From the NCBI GenBank assembly GCA_964438735.1, contig CAYTLW010000194.1:1-10017 (forward strand): 10,017 nt of DNA. The letters are read 5' to 3'. Position numbers and translations under genes: made by a program. Within the stretch, counting starts at the first letter, position 1, and every line of letters begins with the position of its first letter. A model generated the notes under the pieces. That model was not told the DNA's origin. It saw only the letters and a list, made by a program, of their open reading frames with translations, and did not search any database. This document shows positions 1 to 6,700 of the stretch, in pieces. The DNA comes from CAYTLW01 sp964438735 (GTDB lineage: Bacteria > Myxococcota_A > UBA9042).

Positions 1-139
1 GACTTCGCCGAGCACCTTCCGTCCCAACGCCTTGCCTTTCACTGCCAGTCGACGCGTGTCAGACAAGCCGGGATCGGCTCAGGCTTGATCGGGCCACCGC
101 GGGGTCGGCCCTATTCTGGCACAGCACGCGGTCCTGCGG
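1..139. other. Left flank, possible start of an off-window minus-strand gene
   Basis: No gene here can be supported firmly. On the minus strand there is an open, lysine-rich frame from a TTG at 66-64 (or GTG at 42-40) to the window edge, reading LAVKGKALGRKVLGEV near its end. It could be the N-terminus of a gene continuing to the left, but no good ribosome binding site precedes either start and I do not recognise the sequence. Otherwise this is the downstream flank of the PIN toxin gene. I see no clear terminator. Confidence 0.2.
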
Positions 140-553
140 TCACTCCTCGGTCCACGGGTTGAGCAACCGGGCCCCAGAACGCACAACGTCCGACGTGTTG
201 CGGGTGGTCAGCACGAGGTCATGACGCAGCGCGGTGGCGGCCAGCAGACCATCGACCGCCGGCATTGGGTCGGGGACATTGATGCGTCCCCAAATCCCGG
301 CCACACGCGCGTCCACTGGCAGCATCCGCTCTGCATGGGTGTCCTGGAGTTGCTCAACCCACTTGTCGAGGGCCTCGGCCCCCGCGCTGTCCCGACGGCG
401 GATCGACTCGATCCCCCGCCGCAGTTCACCCAGGACGAGCACGCTTATGTAGATCTCTTGCGACCGAATCCCGGCAAACCAGCGCGCCACGGCCTGATTG
501 CAGCGTCTGCGCTTGCGAAGTTCCGAGAGCACGTTGGTATCGAGCAGGTACAT
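140..553 (-). CDS. vapC: PIN-domain ribonuclease toxin (VapC/FitB-like)
   Basis: Toxin of a type II toxin-antitoxin pair. PIN proteins are Mg-dependent endoribonucleases that cut tRNA or other RNA when freed from the antitoxin. The 137-residue product has the usual PIN length and acidic residues: D5 in LLDTNVLSE (with E11), E43 in VLGELRRGIE, D101 in PAVDGLLAATAL, and D122 after the LTTRN motif. It ends in the LLNPW motif common in FitB-like toxins. I chose the ATG at 553-551, whose A is also the last base of the antitoxin stop (TGATG). An in-frame GTG one codon upstream (556) is the alternative. It is the second gene of the operon, translationally coupled to the antitoxin. The family is clear; the RNA target cannot be read from sequence. 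Confidence 0.93.
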   Translation of the reverse strand: MYLLDTNVLSELRKRRRCNQAVARWFAGIRSQEIYISVLVLGELRRGIESIRRRDSAGAEALDKWVEQLQDTHAERMLPVDARVAGIWGRINVPDPMPAVDGLLAATALRHDLVLTTRNTSDVVRSGARLLNPWTEE

Positions 554-789
554 CACAGCCCCACGTCGCGCATGGTGCCTTCGATGCGCGCGAAGTCCTC
601 GTCGTCGCCGACCTCCGGCATCTCAAGCAACATCCGCTTGAGGTCCAAGTGCTCGGCCGGAGGGTCTTCGAGCGCGCGCCTGAGGATCTGCCGATGCTCC
701 GCCTCCATCGAACGACCGTTGCGCGCCGCCCGCATCTTCAATCGCCGGACAATCTGGTCGTCAACTTTGCGAACCGTGAGCTGTCCCAT
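553..789 (-). CDS. vapB: Ribbon-helix-helix antitoxin (FitA-like VapB)
   Basis: Cognate antitoxin of the PIN toxin, 78 residues. Residues 4-42 form the FitA-like Arc/MetJ ribbon-helix-helix DNA-binding domain: a basic strand LTVRKVDDQIV, helix LKMRAARNGRS, and the MEAEHRQILRRAL segment typical of FitA. The C-terminal part (about 43-78, with acidic EVGDDEDF) is the segment expected to wrap the toxin and block its active site. A perfect AGGAGG ribosome binding site lies at 799-794 with a 4-base spacer to the ATG at 789-787, so the start is secure. The stop overlaps the toxin start. As in other families of this type, the protein probably represses its own operon by binding the repeats upstream (820-856); that part is inference. 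Confidence 0.92.
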   Translation of the reverse strand: MGQLTVRKVDDQIVRRLKMRAARNGRSMEAEHRQILRRALEDPPAEHLDLKRMLLEMPEVGDDEDFARIEGTMRDVGL

Positions 790-819
790 GTCGCCTCCTG
801 TGCACCGTTGCCGGCAGAC

Positions 820-856
820 GCCTTCATAGCCTGCCTAATGCCTTCAATGCTAGCAT
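820..856 (-). promoter_or_regulatory. Candidate operator of the first toxin-antitoxin operon
   Basis: The leader of the antitoxin gene carries two direct repeats, GCCTTCATAGC (820-830) and GCCTTCAATGC (840-850). They match at 9 of 11 positions and are offset by exactly 20 bp, about two helical turns. A perfect 10-bp palindrome ATGCTAGCAT (847-856) overlaps the second. Such spacing suits side-by-side binding of ribbon-helix-helix dimers. A weak -10-like TATGCT lies at 857-852 on the minus strand, but no convincing -35 accompanies it. Operator function is inferred from position and symmetry only. Confidence 0.35.
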
Positions 857-989
857 AGTTTGCGTGTCCCTTCCAGAAGCTCGCTGTGCACCTGTCCTTC
901 GCCAGAACCTGATCGCCGGCGAGATCACGGGCTTGCGGGGGCAGGGTTCGGGCTTGAGATCCCAGCGACGACGGGACAAGCTCGACGGC

Positions 990-1501
990 GTGTCGGTGTT
1001 TCCCCGGCTCTACGTGGTCATCCTGACGGCCCTGTTCCGGCTGCTCCGTCTTTGCGCCGGGTCCAAAGCGGACCTTGTCCTGGAGAACGTGGCCTTCCGC
1101 CATCAGATCGAGGTACTCAAACGAGGACGGCCCCGCTCAAGCCTCACCTGTGCGGACCGCGCTCTCTGGGTTCTGCTCCGCCGATGGTGGCCGAGCTGGC
1201 GGGAAGCGCTGGAGATCGTGAAGCCCGGAACCGTCGAGCGGTGGCACCGGCTCGGCCTGTCTGGCCTCTGGCGGAACTACTCGAAGAAGCATCGCGGCGG
1301 TCGCCCTCGGGTCGCCACCGAGATCCGCGATCTAATCCACCGCATGGCGCACGACAATTTCACATGGGGGCGCCTCGCATCCACAGCGAGCTGTTGATGC
1401 TTGGGTTCATCGTGTCCGAGCGGACGGTCTCCCGGTACATGCCGCAACGACCCCGGCGCCGCGATTCCATTCGGGAGTGGGTCGTGTTCCTTCGGAACCA
1501 C
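990..1501 (+). pseudogene. Integrase-type transposase, frameshifted and truncated
   Basis: N-terminal part of a DDE integrase-type (rve superfamily) transposase of a kind common in myxobacteria. The first frame, from GTG 990 or GTG 996, reads the family landmarks in order: LVLENVAFRHQIEVLKR, ALWVLLRRWW, IVKPGTVERWHR, RGGRPR and LIHRMAHDNFTWG. At the G run 1366-1370 the reading shifts frame and continues as APRIHSELLMLGF, VSERTVSRYMP and FLRNH. Restoring one G (TGG GGG GCG CCT) rejoins the two halves, so this is a one-base deletion. Family resemblance stops at about 1501, just before the catalytic core normally begins (usually ...AMDFFTVPT). The protein is therefore dead twice over: frameshifted, and lacking its DDE domain. 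The in-frame ATG upstream at 864 lies in non-homologous leader and is not used here. Confidence 0.8.
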
Positions 1502-2030
1502 CAAGGGCTGTTGACCGATCTGCCAGCCGATCTTGCGAAGGCTGCCGGAAAGGGATTGGCGACCGGGCTCCGCAGAGTCGTGATCCGCCAGTTGCCTCGC
1601 ATGGCTCGTGCCGCCGCCTCCGCCGTCCGGTTCTTCACCTGGCTGGCCATCGGTCGTACTNNNNNNNNNNNNNNNNNNNNNNNNNNNNNNNNNNNNNNNN
1701 NNNNNNNNNNNNNNNNNNNNNNNNNNNNNNNNNNNNNNNNNNNNNNNNNNNNNNNNNNNNACTCGTCCAATCTCGGAGCGTTCGACAGCAACGTGGTCGT
1801 CGGCCGTCCCCGTTCTTCAGCGGAGTCGTGTGCCTCGGGCTCGTCGCTCCCTCAAATCCACGGTCAAGTCGAGTCCGGCGCGAAACCGGCTGCGCTGGCG
1901 GGGCTACGGGAGCATCCGCGTGCCGGCACAAGCCCCGATCATCCGCTGTCGGAAGGTCAAATGCGCCGTAGATGGGAATTGGCGAAGGACAATTGAGGAG
2001 GGACAGGCGAGGGAGAATGTACGCGCGGTC
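1502..2030. other. Unidentified sequence around the assembly gap
   Basis: Between the transposase fragment and the second toxin-antitoxin promoter no gene can be supported. The 159 bases before the N run stay open in the transposase frame (LLTDLPADLAKAAGK...) but do not resemble the rest of the transposase. The roughly 200 bases after the gap do not resemble the usual transposase C-terminus either. Several long frames cross the N run and are artefacts of it. A weak AATTG/CAATT inverted repeat (1977-1994) is the only small structure noticed. Confidence 0.5.
1661..1760. other. Assembly gap of 100 N
   Basis: Exactly 100 consecutive N, the conventional placeholder for a scaffold gap of unknown size. 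Its position just after a transposase fragment suggests that the assembly broke at a repeated element. The true distance between the flanks, and whether they are even adjacent, is not known. Confidence 0.98.
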
Positions 2031-2037
2031 GGCCGGG

Positions 2038-2066
2038 TTGCCGCAGGCGGGCCTTGAATGTACACT
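2038..2066 (+). promoter_or_regulatory. Sigma70-type promoter of the second toxin-antitoxin operon
   Basis: TTGCCG (2038-2043, 4 of 6 to the -35 consensus) and TACACT (2061-2066, 4 of 6 to the -10 consensus) are separated by an ideal 17-bp spacer. Transcription would start near 2073, about 35 bases before the antitoxin ATG. The -10 box lies across the first TGTACA operator box, as expected for an autorepressed operon. Confidence 0.5.
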
Positions 2067-2078
2067 TTGTATGTACAC
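2058..2078 (+). promoter_or_regulatory. Paired TGTACA operator of the Phd/YefM-type antitoxin
   Basis: ATGTACAC occurs twice, at 2058-2065 and 2071-2078. Each copy contains the palindrome TGTACA (2059-2064 and 2072-2077), 13 bp apart centre to centre, overlapping the predicted -10 and start point. TGTACA palindromes about one helical turn apart are the known operator core of YefM-YoeB systems, and the gene behind them encodes an antitoxin of that same superfamily. Autorepression is therefore a well-supported inference. Confidence 0.65.
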
Positions 2079-2107
2079 GGCGCCGTGTCCGCCGTGGGGA
2101 GGGCACC

Positions 2108-2335
2108 ATGGAGGTCCAGGTATCCGATTTTCGCCGACGTCTCGCGCACTGGCTCCGCAAGGCTGAGGCGGGCGAAGAGGTTTTGATCCGAAAAGGAAAA
2201 CGTGTCGTGGCCCGCTTGACGCCAGCCCGTGGTGAGCGCGCCGCTGCGGCTGAACGCTTGCGAGCGGCTCGGGCCAATGCGCATATCGGCGACGTCCTGA
2301 CGCCCATCGACGACGATTGGGAGGCGGGGCAATGA
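2108..2335 (+). CDS. Phd/YefM-type antitoxin
   Basis: Antitoxin of 75 residues. The N-terminus MEVQVSDFRRRLAHWLRKAE followed by GEEVLIRKGKRVVARLTP is the typical Phd/YefM fold signature (VSxFRxxL...V..GEEVxIxRxGKPVARL), with both DNA binding and dimerisation expected within about residues 1-42. The C-terminal half (ERLRAARANAHIG...PIDDDWEAG) is the toxin-neutralising tail. I chose the ATG at 2108 because GGGGAGGG (2096-2103) precedes it closely and family similarity begins there. An ATG at 2054 in the same frame would lie inside the promoter. Its stop overlaps the toxin start by four bases (ATGA), so the pair is translationally coupled. It is not related to the ribbon-helix-helix antitoxin at 553-789. 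Confidence 0.9.
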   Translation: MEVQVSDFRRRLAHWLRKAEAGEEVLIRKGKRVVARLTPARGERAAAAERLRAARANAHIGDVLTPIDDDWEAGQ

Positions 2336-2721
2336 TCCTCCTCGACACCCACGCGCTGATCCACGACGCGTTGGCGCCAGAACGGCTCGGCCAGGACGCA
2401 AAGGAGGCGATCGAGAGAGGCTCCGACAGCGCACAGCTCGGCCTCGCCGGCATCAGCCTGTGGGAGATCGCCATGCTGGTGGCGGAAGGACGCCTGGATG
2501 TCGGTTGTGACATCGAGTCCTTCCTCCGCGACGCGCTGCTGGTCCGCAACGTGCGTGTTCTCCCCATCACGCCACCCATCGCAGCCGCCGCGGGACGACT
2601 GAAGTTGCATGGCGACCCGGCAGACCGTCTCATCGTGGCCACCGCCTTGCAGCATGGGGCGGCGCTGGTGACGGTGGATGCGCGGATTGTGGGGTCCGGG
2701 CTGGTGAAGACCATCTGGTGA
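2332..2721 (+). CDS. vapC: PIN-domain ribonuclease toxin, Sll0205-like VapC
   Basis: Toxin of 129 residues, partner of the antitoxin just upstream. The signature order matches the Sll0205-type PIN subfamily: MILLDTHALIHD with D5, ISLWEIAMLVAEGRL with E45, HGDPADRLIVATAL with D95 and D98, and ALVTVDARI with D116. These acidic residues form the expected Mg-binding site, so the nuclease looks intact. The ATG at 2332 lies in the ATGA overlap with the antitoxin stop and needs no ribosome binding site of its own. An earlier in-frame ATG at 2317 would overlap the antitoxin more and is not supported by family similarity. This module and the one at 140-789 carry different PIN subfamilies and unrelated antitoxins, so they were acquired separately rather than by duplication. 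Confidence 0.92.
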   Translation: MILLDTHALIHDALAPERLGQDAKEAIERGSDSAQLGLAGISLWEIAMLVAEGRLDVGCDIESFLRDALLVRNVRVLPITPPIAAAAGRLKLHGDPADRLIVATALQHGAALVTVDARIVGSGLVKTIW

Positions 2722-2964
2722 GTCGGCCGGCTGAACTGGCCGAACGCCATGTCGGGCGGCAGCCTGACGCCGTTTTCGAGCTGTCACATGACTCCCGGTG
2801 GCAACCCGTGCGAGGGCAACGGCAAGTACTGGACCCAGCACGGCGACCGGTGCATCGCGAAGTGCTACGTCAACCCGGCATTTGCCGGGGTGCAGTCGGC
2901 GTTGTTTTCGCACAGGACGAGGTCACAGTCGCCCGTTGGGATGCACCCCGAACTGTGCAGGTAG
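2722..2964 (+). pseudogene. Coding-like remnant directly after the toxin stop
   Basis: The frame of the toxin stays open after its stop until TAG at 2962-2964. From 2722 to about 2889 it reads like real protein, with about nine in ten codons ending in G or C and Cys/Gly-containing stretches such as GRLNWPNAMSGGSL, GGNPCEGNGKYW and DRCIAKCYVNP. Beyond the hairpin at 2874-2889 it loses protein character. I do not recognise the family; a secreted cysteine-containing protein is a guess. An ATG at 2749 has no ribosome binding site. The likeliest reading is the 3' part of a gene whose 5' end was replaced when the toxin-antitoxin module arrived. Confidence 0.35.
2874..2889. repeat. Perfect hairpin CCCGGCA-TT-TGCCGGG
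   Basis: Seven-base-pair GC-rich stem with a two-base loop, located where plus-strand and minus-strand coding-like sequences meet tail to tail. It could be an old bidirectional terminator or a recombination scar. No T run follows on either strand. Confidence 0.5.
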
Positions 2965-2972
2965 CACAGTTC
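2950..2972. repeat. Perfect 9-bp inverted repeat
   Basis: GAACTGTGC, five bases AGGTA, then GCACAGTTC. The right arm ends exactly where S23-family similarity is lost, which marks a likely junction. No T run follows, so intrinsic termination is not evident. Confidence 0.6.
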
Positions 2973-3080
2973 TCGGCTCGCCTCCGGCGCTCGGCCAACT
3001 GCCGGCCCTTGGCGGCCAGTTCGACTGCGACCCGCCAGGCGTCGAGCTTGTGGTGGGGGAACGGGAACTCGGTCTGCATA

Positions 3081-3200
3081 GTCTCCTCCTTCGGCGCCGT
3101 CGAGGCGGAGCCGAGCCGAGTCCCGTGGTATTCAACCGCGGGGCGAGGTGACGCCCTCACCCCGCTTGGGGTGGCGACTGGAGGCGCCGGAGGAGGAGAC
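3081..3200. repeat. Imperfect 18-bp inverted repeat around the S23 leader
   Basis: GTCTCCTCCTTCGGCGCC at 3081-3098 and GGCGCCGGAGGAGGAGAC at 3183-3200 are inverted copies matching at 17 of 18 positions, 84 bp apart. The left arm is the ribosome binding site region of the truncated S23 gene, so the right arm is an oppositely oriented copy of that leader without a gene behind it. A smaller hairpin CACCCC-GCTT-GGGGTG (3158-3173) sits between the arms. Confidence 0.6.
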
Positions 3201-3222
3201 GGTCGGCCCAGTGGGGCGCCAC

Positions 3223-3249
3223 GCGAGCGGAGCGAAGCGAAGCGAAGCG
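3223..3249. repeat. AGCGA pentamer tandem repeat
   Basis: Almost four tandem copies of AGCGA (3231-3249), preceded by a degenerate unit GCGAGCGG. A short simple-sequence repeat in non-coding DNA upstream of the S23 fragment. Confidence 0.7.
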
Positions 3250-3284
3250 TCCTGGAGGGTGTGCGAATCTGCGCACCCGGAAGT

Positions 3285-3403
3285 GTGCTCGTTGGCGTGC
3301 TCGCAAGTCGTGCTGGACCGTCGCGAGTCGTGTTCGATCTCGTGCTCGATGCTCCCTAACTGTCGACCACGAGCACGAGCCGATGTTCCACGAACACGAG
3401 CAC
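3285..3403. repeat. Mirrored CGTGCTCG / CGAGCACG tract
   Basis: The left half (3285-3348) has five variants of TCGTGCTCG. The right half (3368-3403) has CACGAGCACGAGC and CACGAACACGAGCAC, which are reverse complements of the left units. The whole is a degenerate low-complexity inverted repeat with a short centre near 3349-3367. One minus-strand frame through the left half reads EHEIEH and EHANEH, the remains of a Glu-His alternation. I infer decayed simple-sequence DNA associated with the S23 gene, not a protein. Confidence 0.55.
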
Positions 3404-3729
3404 CACTAGCCAGCACGCTCACGGGGAAGTCATCGCAAGTGCGAAGAACGTCACGTTGCCGGAAGGTGCAATGTCTGCAGTGATCACGCCGACTCAGCGC
3501 GCTCCGCTGTCCGGGAACGAATCAACCCTGCCTGCCCGGACCCTCAGTAGACCCGCCATGCGGGGCAGTCCCCGCCACAGCGACGCATGCAACCCTTCAC
3601 AAACCCCCGTTTGACCTTCACGCGCGCGATGCGTATTCGGTGTCATTCGAACTTCGTTCAGGACGGGTGATGCAGGTTTGTCCCGACTGAACGCCTGGCC
3701 CGCCCACTGGGCCGCTGCTCGGAGTCCAC
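3404..3729. other. Intergenic leader upstream of the giant lipoprotein gene
   Basis: No gene supported. It holds a GCGGGG-CAGT-CCCCGC hairpin (3560-3575, no T run) and a candidate promoter (3611-3639). The short open frames here lack ribosome binding sites and protein-like composition. Confidence 0.5.
3611..3639 (+). promoter_or_regulatory. Candidate promoter of the giant lipoprotein gene
   Basis: TTGACC (3611-3616, 5 of 6 to the -35 consensus), a 17-bp spacer, then TATTCG (3634-3639, 3 of 6 to the -10 consensus). It would give a leader of about 85 bases before the ATG at 3730. It is the best-spaced pair I found in the leader, but the -10 is weak. Confidence 0.35.
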
Positions 3730-6700
3730 ATGCGTACCCACCTCACCCGCCACAAGGCAGGCACGCCCATGTCCCGCTGGATCGCCATCAGCCTGACGAT
3801 CACAGCGCTCACGTTCAGCGGTTGCGGCGACGGCGATGAGTCCGTCGAGGGCCCGTCCCTCGATGCCAGCAACCAGGTCGATGGCGGCCAGCTGGACAGC
3901 AACGTCGGCGACGACACGAGCACAGCGCAGGACGTCGGCGTGGACGATACCGCCACACCGCCGGTGGACGTGGTGCAGGACAAGGACGTCGTCACGCCGC
4001 CTGACACGGCCAAGGACCCGGACACGGCCACGGACCCGGACACGGGCGCCGACCCGGACACGGCCACGGACCCGGATACGGCCGCCGACCCGGACACGGT
4101 CACGGACCCGGACACAGCCGCTGACCCGGACGCGGGCACGGATCCCGACGCGGCCACGGACCCCGACGCGGGTGCCGATCCTGACGCCGGCACGCCGGTG
4201 GACGGTGGCGGCGGCGATACGGTCGTCGGCCCGGTGGCGACCCTCTGCGATCCCTGCAGCGCCTCGGCGCAGTGCTCCGCGGGCGGCAATGACGGCGCCG
4301 TGTGCGTCGACCAGGGTGACGCGGGCGCTTTCTGCGGCACCAAGTGCACCGACGATGCGGACTGCGACGCCGGCTACCTCTGCAAGGCGGTGGAGTCGGT
4401 CGAGGGCGCCAAGGTCCTGCAATGCGTGCCCAAACCCGACGCGGGCGGCGACAAGGACAGCATCGGCACCTGCGCATGCTCCAAGTCGGCGATCGCCCAG
4501 GCCCTGAGCACCACCTGCTACGTCTCCGCGACGGACAAGGATGGCAAGCTGATCGGCAAGTGCGCCGGCAAACGCGCGTGTGGAGAGAAGGGATTGAGCG
4601 CCTGCGACGGCAAGGCGCCGGCACCCGAGACCTGCAATACCATCGACGATGACTGCGATGACGAGGTCGACGAGCTCACCTGCGAAGACGGCAACGCCTG
4701 CACTACCGACGCGTGCACCAAGGCTGGCTGCGAGAACAAGAAGGATGACGGCGCCCCCTGCGACGATGGCGACGCCTGCACCAAGCCCGATCTCTGCGCC
4801 GATGGCGCCTGCGTGGCTGGCAAGAAGGCCGGCTGTGATGATGGCAATCCCTGCACCAAGGACGCCTGCGACGCGGCCAGCGGCGAGTGCAGCAACAAGA
4901 ACGAGGACGACGGCGCCAAGTGTGACGATGGCGACCTCTGCACCGAGAAGGACGCCTGCAACAGCGGCAGCTGCGCCGGCGCCGCCAAGAGCTGCGATGA
5001 CGACAACGCCTGCACCAAGGACAGTTGCGACCTGCAGTCCGGCTGCACCTCCACCGACGATGACGGCGCGAGCTGCGACGACGGCAGCAAGTGCACCGAC
5101 AAGGACGCCTGCAAGTCCGGCTCCTGCGCCGGCAAGGAGATCTCCTGCGACGACGGCAACGCCTGCACCAAGGACGCCTGCGACCCCAATGATGGCTGCA
5201 GCAACGAGCCGCTGACCAACGCGCCCTGCGATGACGGCAACCTCTGCACCCAGTCCGACACCTGCGAAAAGGGCATCTGCTCGCCCGGTAAGGCGGCCGA
5301 CTGCAACGACGACAACCCCTGCACCAAGGATGGTTGCGACGACAAGACCGGCCAGTGCAGCAACGCGCCCGCCGACGGGGCCTGCGATGATGGCGATGCC
5401 TGCACCGCCAAGGACGCCTGCAAGGACGGCAAGTGCGCCGCCGAGAAGGTCGACTGCGACGACAAGAATCCGTGCACCGACGACACCTGCGACACCAAGA
5501 CGGGTTGCTCCAGCGCGCATAACACCGCGCCCTGCGATGACGAAGACAAGTGCACCGACAAGGACGTGTGCAAGGCGGGCGCCTGCGCCGGCACCCCGCT
5601 GGCCGCCGACGTCTGCGACGATGGCAACCTCTGCACCAAGGACAGCTGCAACGCCAAGACCGGCTGCGAGAGCGTCAACGACGACGCGGCCAAGTGTGAC
5701 GATGGCGACAAGTGCACCGACGGCGACACCTGCTCCGGCGGCGAGTGCAAGCCCGGCAAGAGCGTCTGCCAGTGCAAGGAGAACGCCGACTGCAAAGATG
5801 ACGGCAATCTCTGCAACGGCACGCCCATCTGCAAGGCCAACACCTGCGAGACGGATCCCAAGACCGTAGTCAAGTGCGACGGCAGCAAAGACACCGACTG
5901 CAAGGCCAACACCTGCGCCGCCAAGACCGGCAAGTGCGCCCTGATGCCCGCCAAGGAGGGCAAGCCCTGCGCCGATGGCAATAAGTGCACCCTGGACAAC
6001 ACCTGCAAGGCCGGCTCCTGCGCCGATGGCGCCAAGCCGAAGTGCAACGACGGCAACGCCTGCACCACCGACCTCTGCGACAAGGCCAGCGGCGGCTGCA
6101 GCACCAAGGCCATCCCCGGCTGCAAGCCCTGCAAGGCCGCCGGTGACTGCAACGATGGCAACCCCTGCACCAAGGACGCCTGCACCGCTGGCAAGTGCAC
6201 CGCCGCGCCGATCCCCGGCTGCATCGTTGGACCCGACCTGGTGGCGGTTTCGGTCAAGTCCGGCTCGCCCAGCTACGTCGCCGGTTCCCTGGCCGCCTAC
6301 GTGGCCGTGACCAAGAACGGCGGCATGGCCAACAGCGGGCCCTATGTCGAGTCCATCTGGCTGTCGGCCGACGACAAGATCGACAAGTCCGACATCCTGC
6401 TCAAGGACGTCGGCCGGCCCAGCCTCGCCGCGGGCAAGTCGACCACCACGGGTTCGACCATCAAGCTGCCCGACGCCACCAAGGGCGGCACCTGGCACCT
6501 GCTGTTGCAGCTGGATCGGGCCGGCAAGGTCAAAGAAGGCAACGAGAAGAACAACGTGGTCGCGTACAAGCTGACCATCAAGGACAAGCCGAAGCTCATC
6601 GACCTGAAGCCGACCTATCTCAAGACCTCCACCGCGACCTACCCGGCAGGCGCGGCTATGTACACCTATTACTGGGATGCCAACGTGGGCAAGGCCACCG

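Larger units (their letters stand above)
2870..3079 (-). pseudogene. Truncated four-helix-bundle protein (S23/IVP family)
   Basis: The start is excellent: AGGAGG at 3090-3085 precedes the ATG at 3079-3077. The first 36 or so residues (FPFPHHKLDAWRVAVELA, then GRQLAERR) match the N-terminal helix of the four-helix-bundle family once named for 23S rRNA intervening sequences, which is abundant in myxobacteria. Family members are about 110-130 residues long. Here similarity ends near residue 36, at about 2972 beside a perfect inverted repeat (2950-2972), and an unrelated tail runs to a stop after 69 residues. Helices 2-4 are missing, so the gene is broken. In another minus-strand frame the tail DNA reads CIPTGDCDLVLC then ENNADCTPANAG (ending at 2865), a Cys-rich pattern that may be the 3' end of yet another gene joined here. 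Confidence 0.6.

Noticed and set aside
554..556. GTG at 556-554 as the start of the first PIN toxin
   Set aside because: Possible, but it adds only one residue; the ATG right after it gives the usual MYLLDTN start and a TGATG coupling overlap.
221..829. A 202-codon plus-strand frame opposite the first toxin-antitoxin operon
   Set aside because: The minus-strand genes have family signatures, an AGGAGG site and coupled starts; this frame has none of these.
860..1996. A long plus-strand frame running through the N gap
   Set aside because: It is open only because the N run carries no stops, and it mixes the second half of a frameshifted transposase with unrelated sequence.
2054..2107. Upstream ATG at 2054 as the antitoxin start
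   Set aside because: It would place the N-terminus across the promoter and operator. The ATG at 2108 has its own GGAGG and matches the family N-terminus.
1635..2913. Overlapping long minus-strand frames across the second toxin-antitoxin module
   Set aside because: They are antisense to well-recognised antitoxin and toxin genes, and one of them crosses the N gap.
4003..4182. Regular short repeats considered as a CRISPR array
   Set aside because: Units are contiguous 18-mers with no unique spacers and encode an in-frame hexapeptide.
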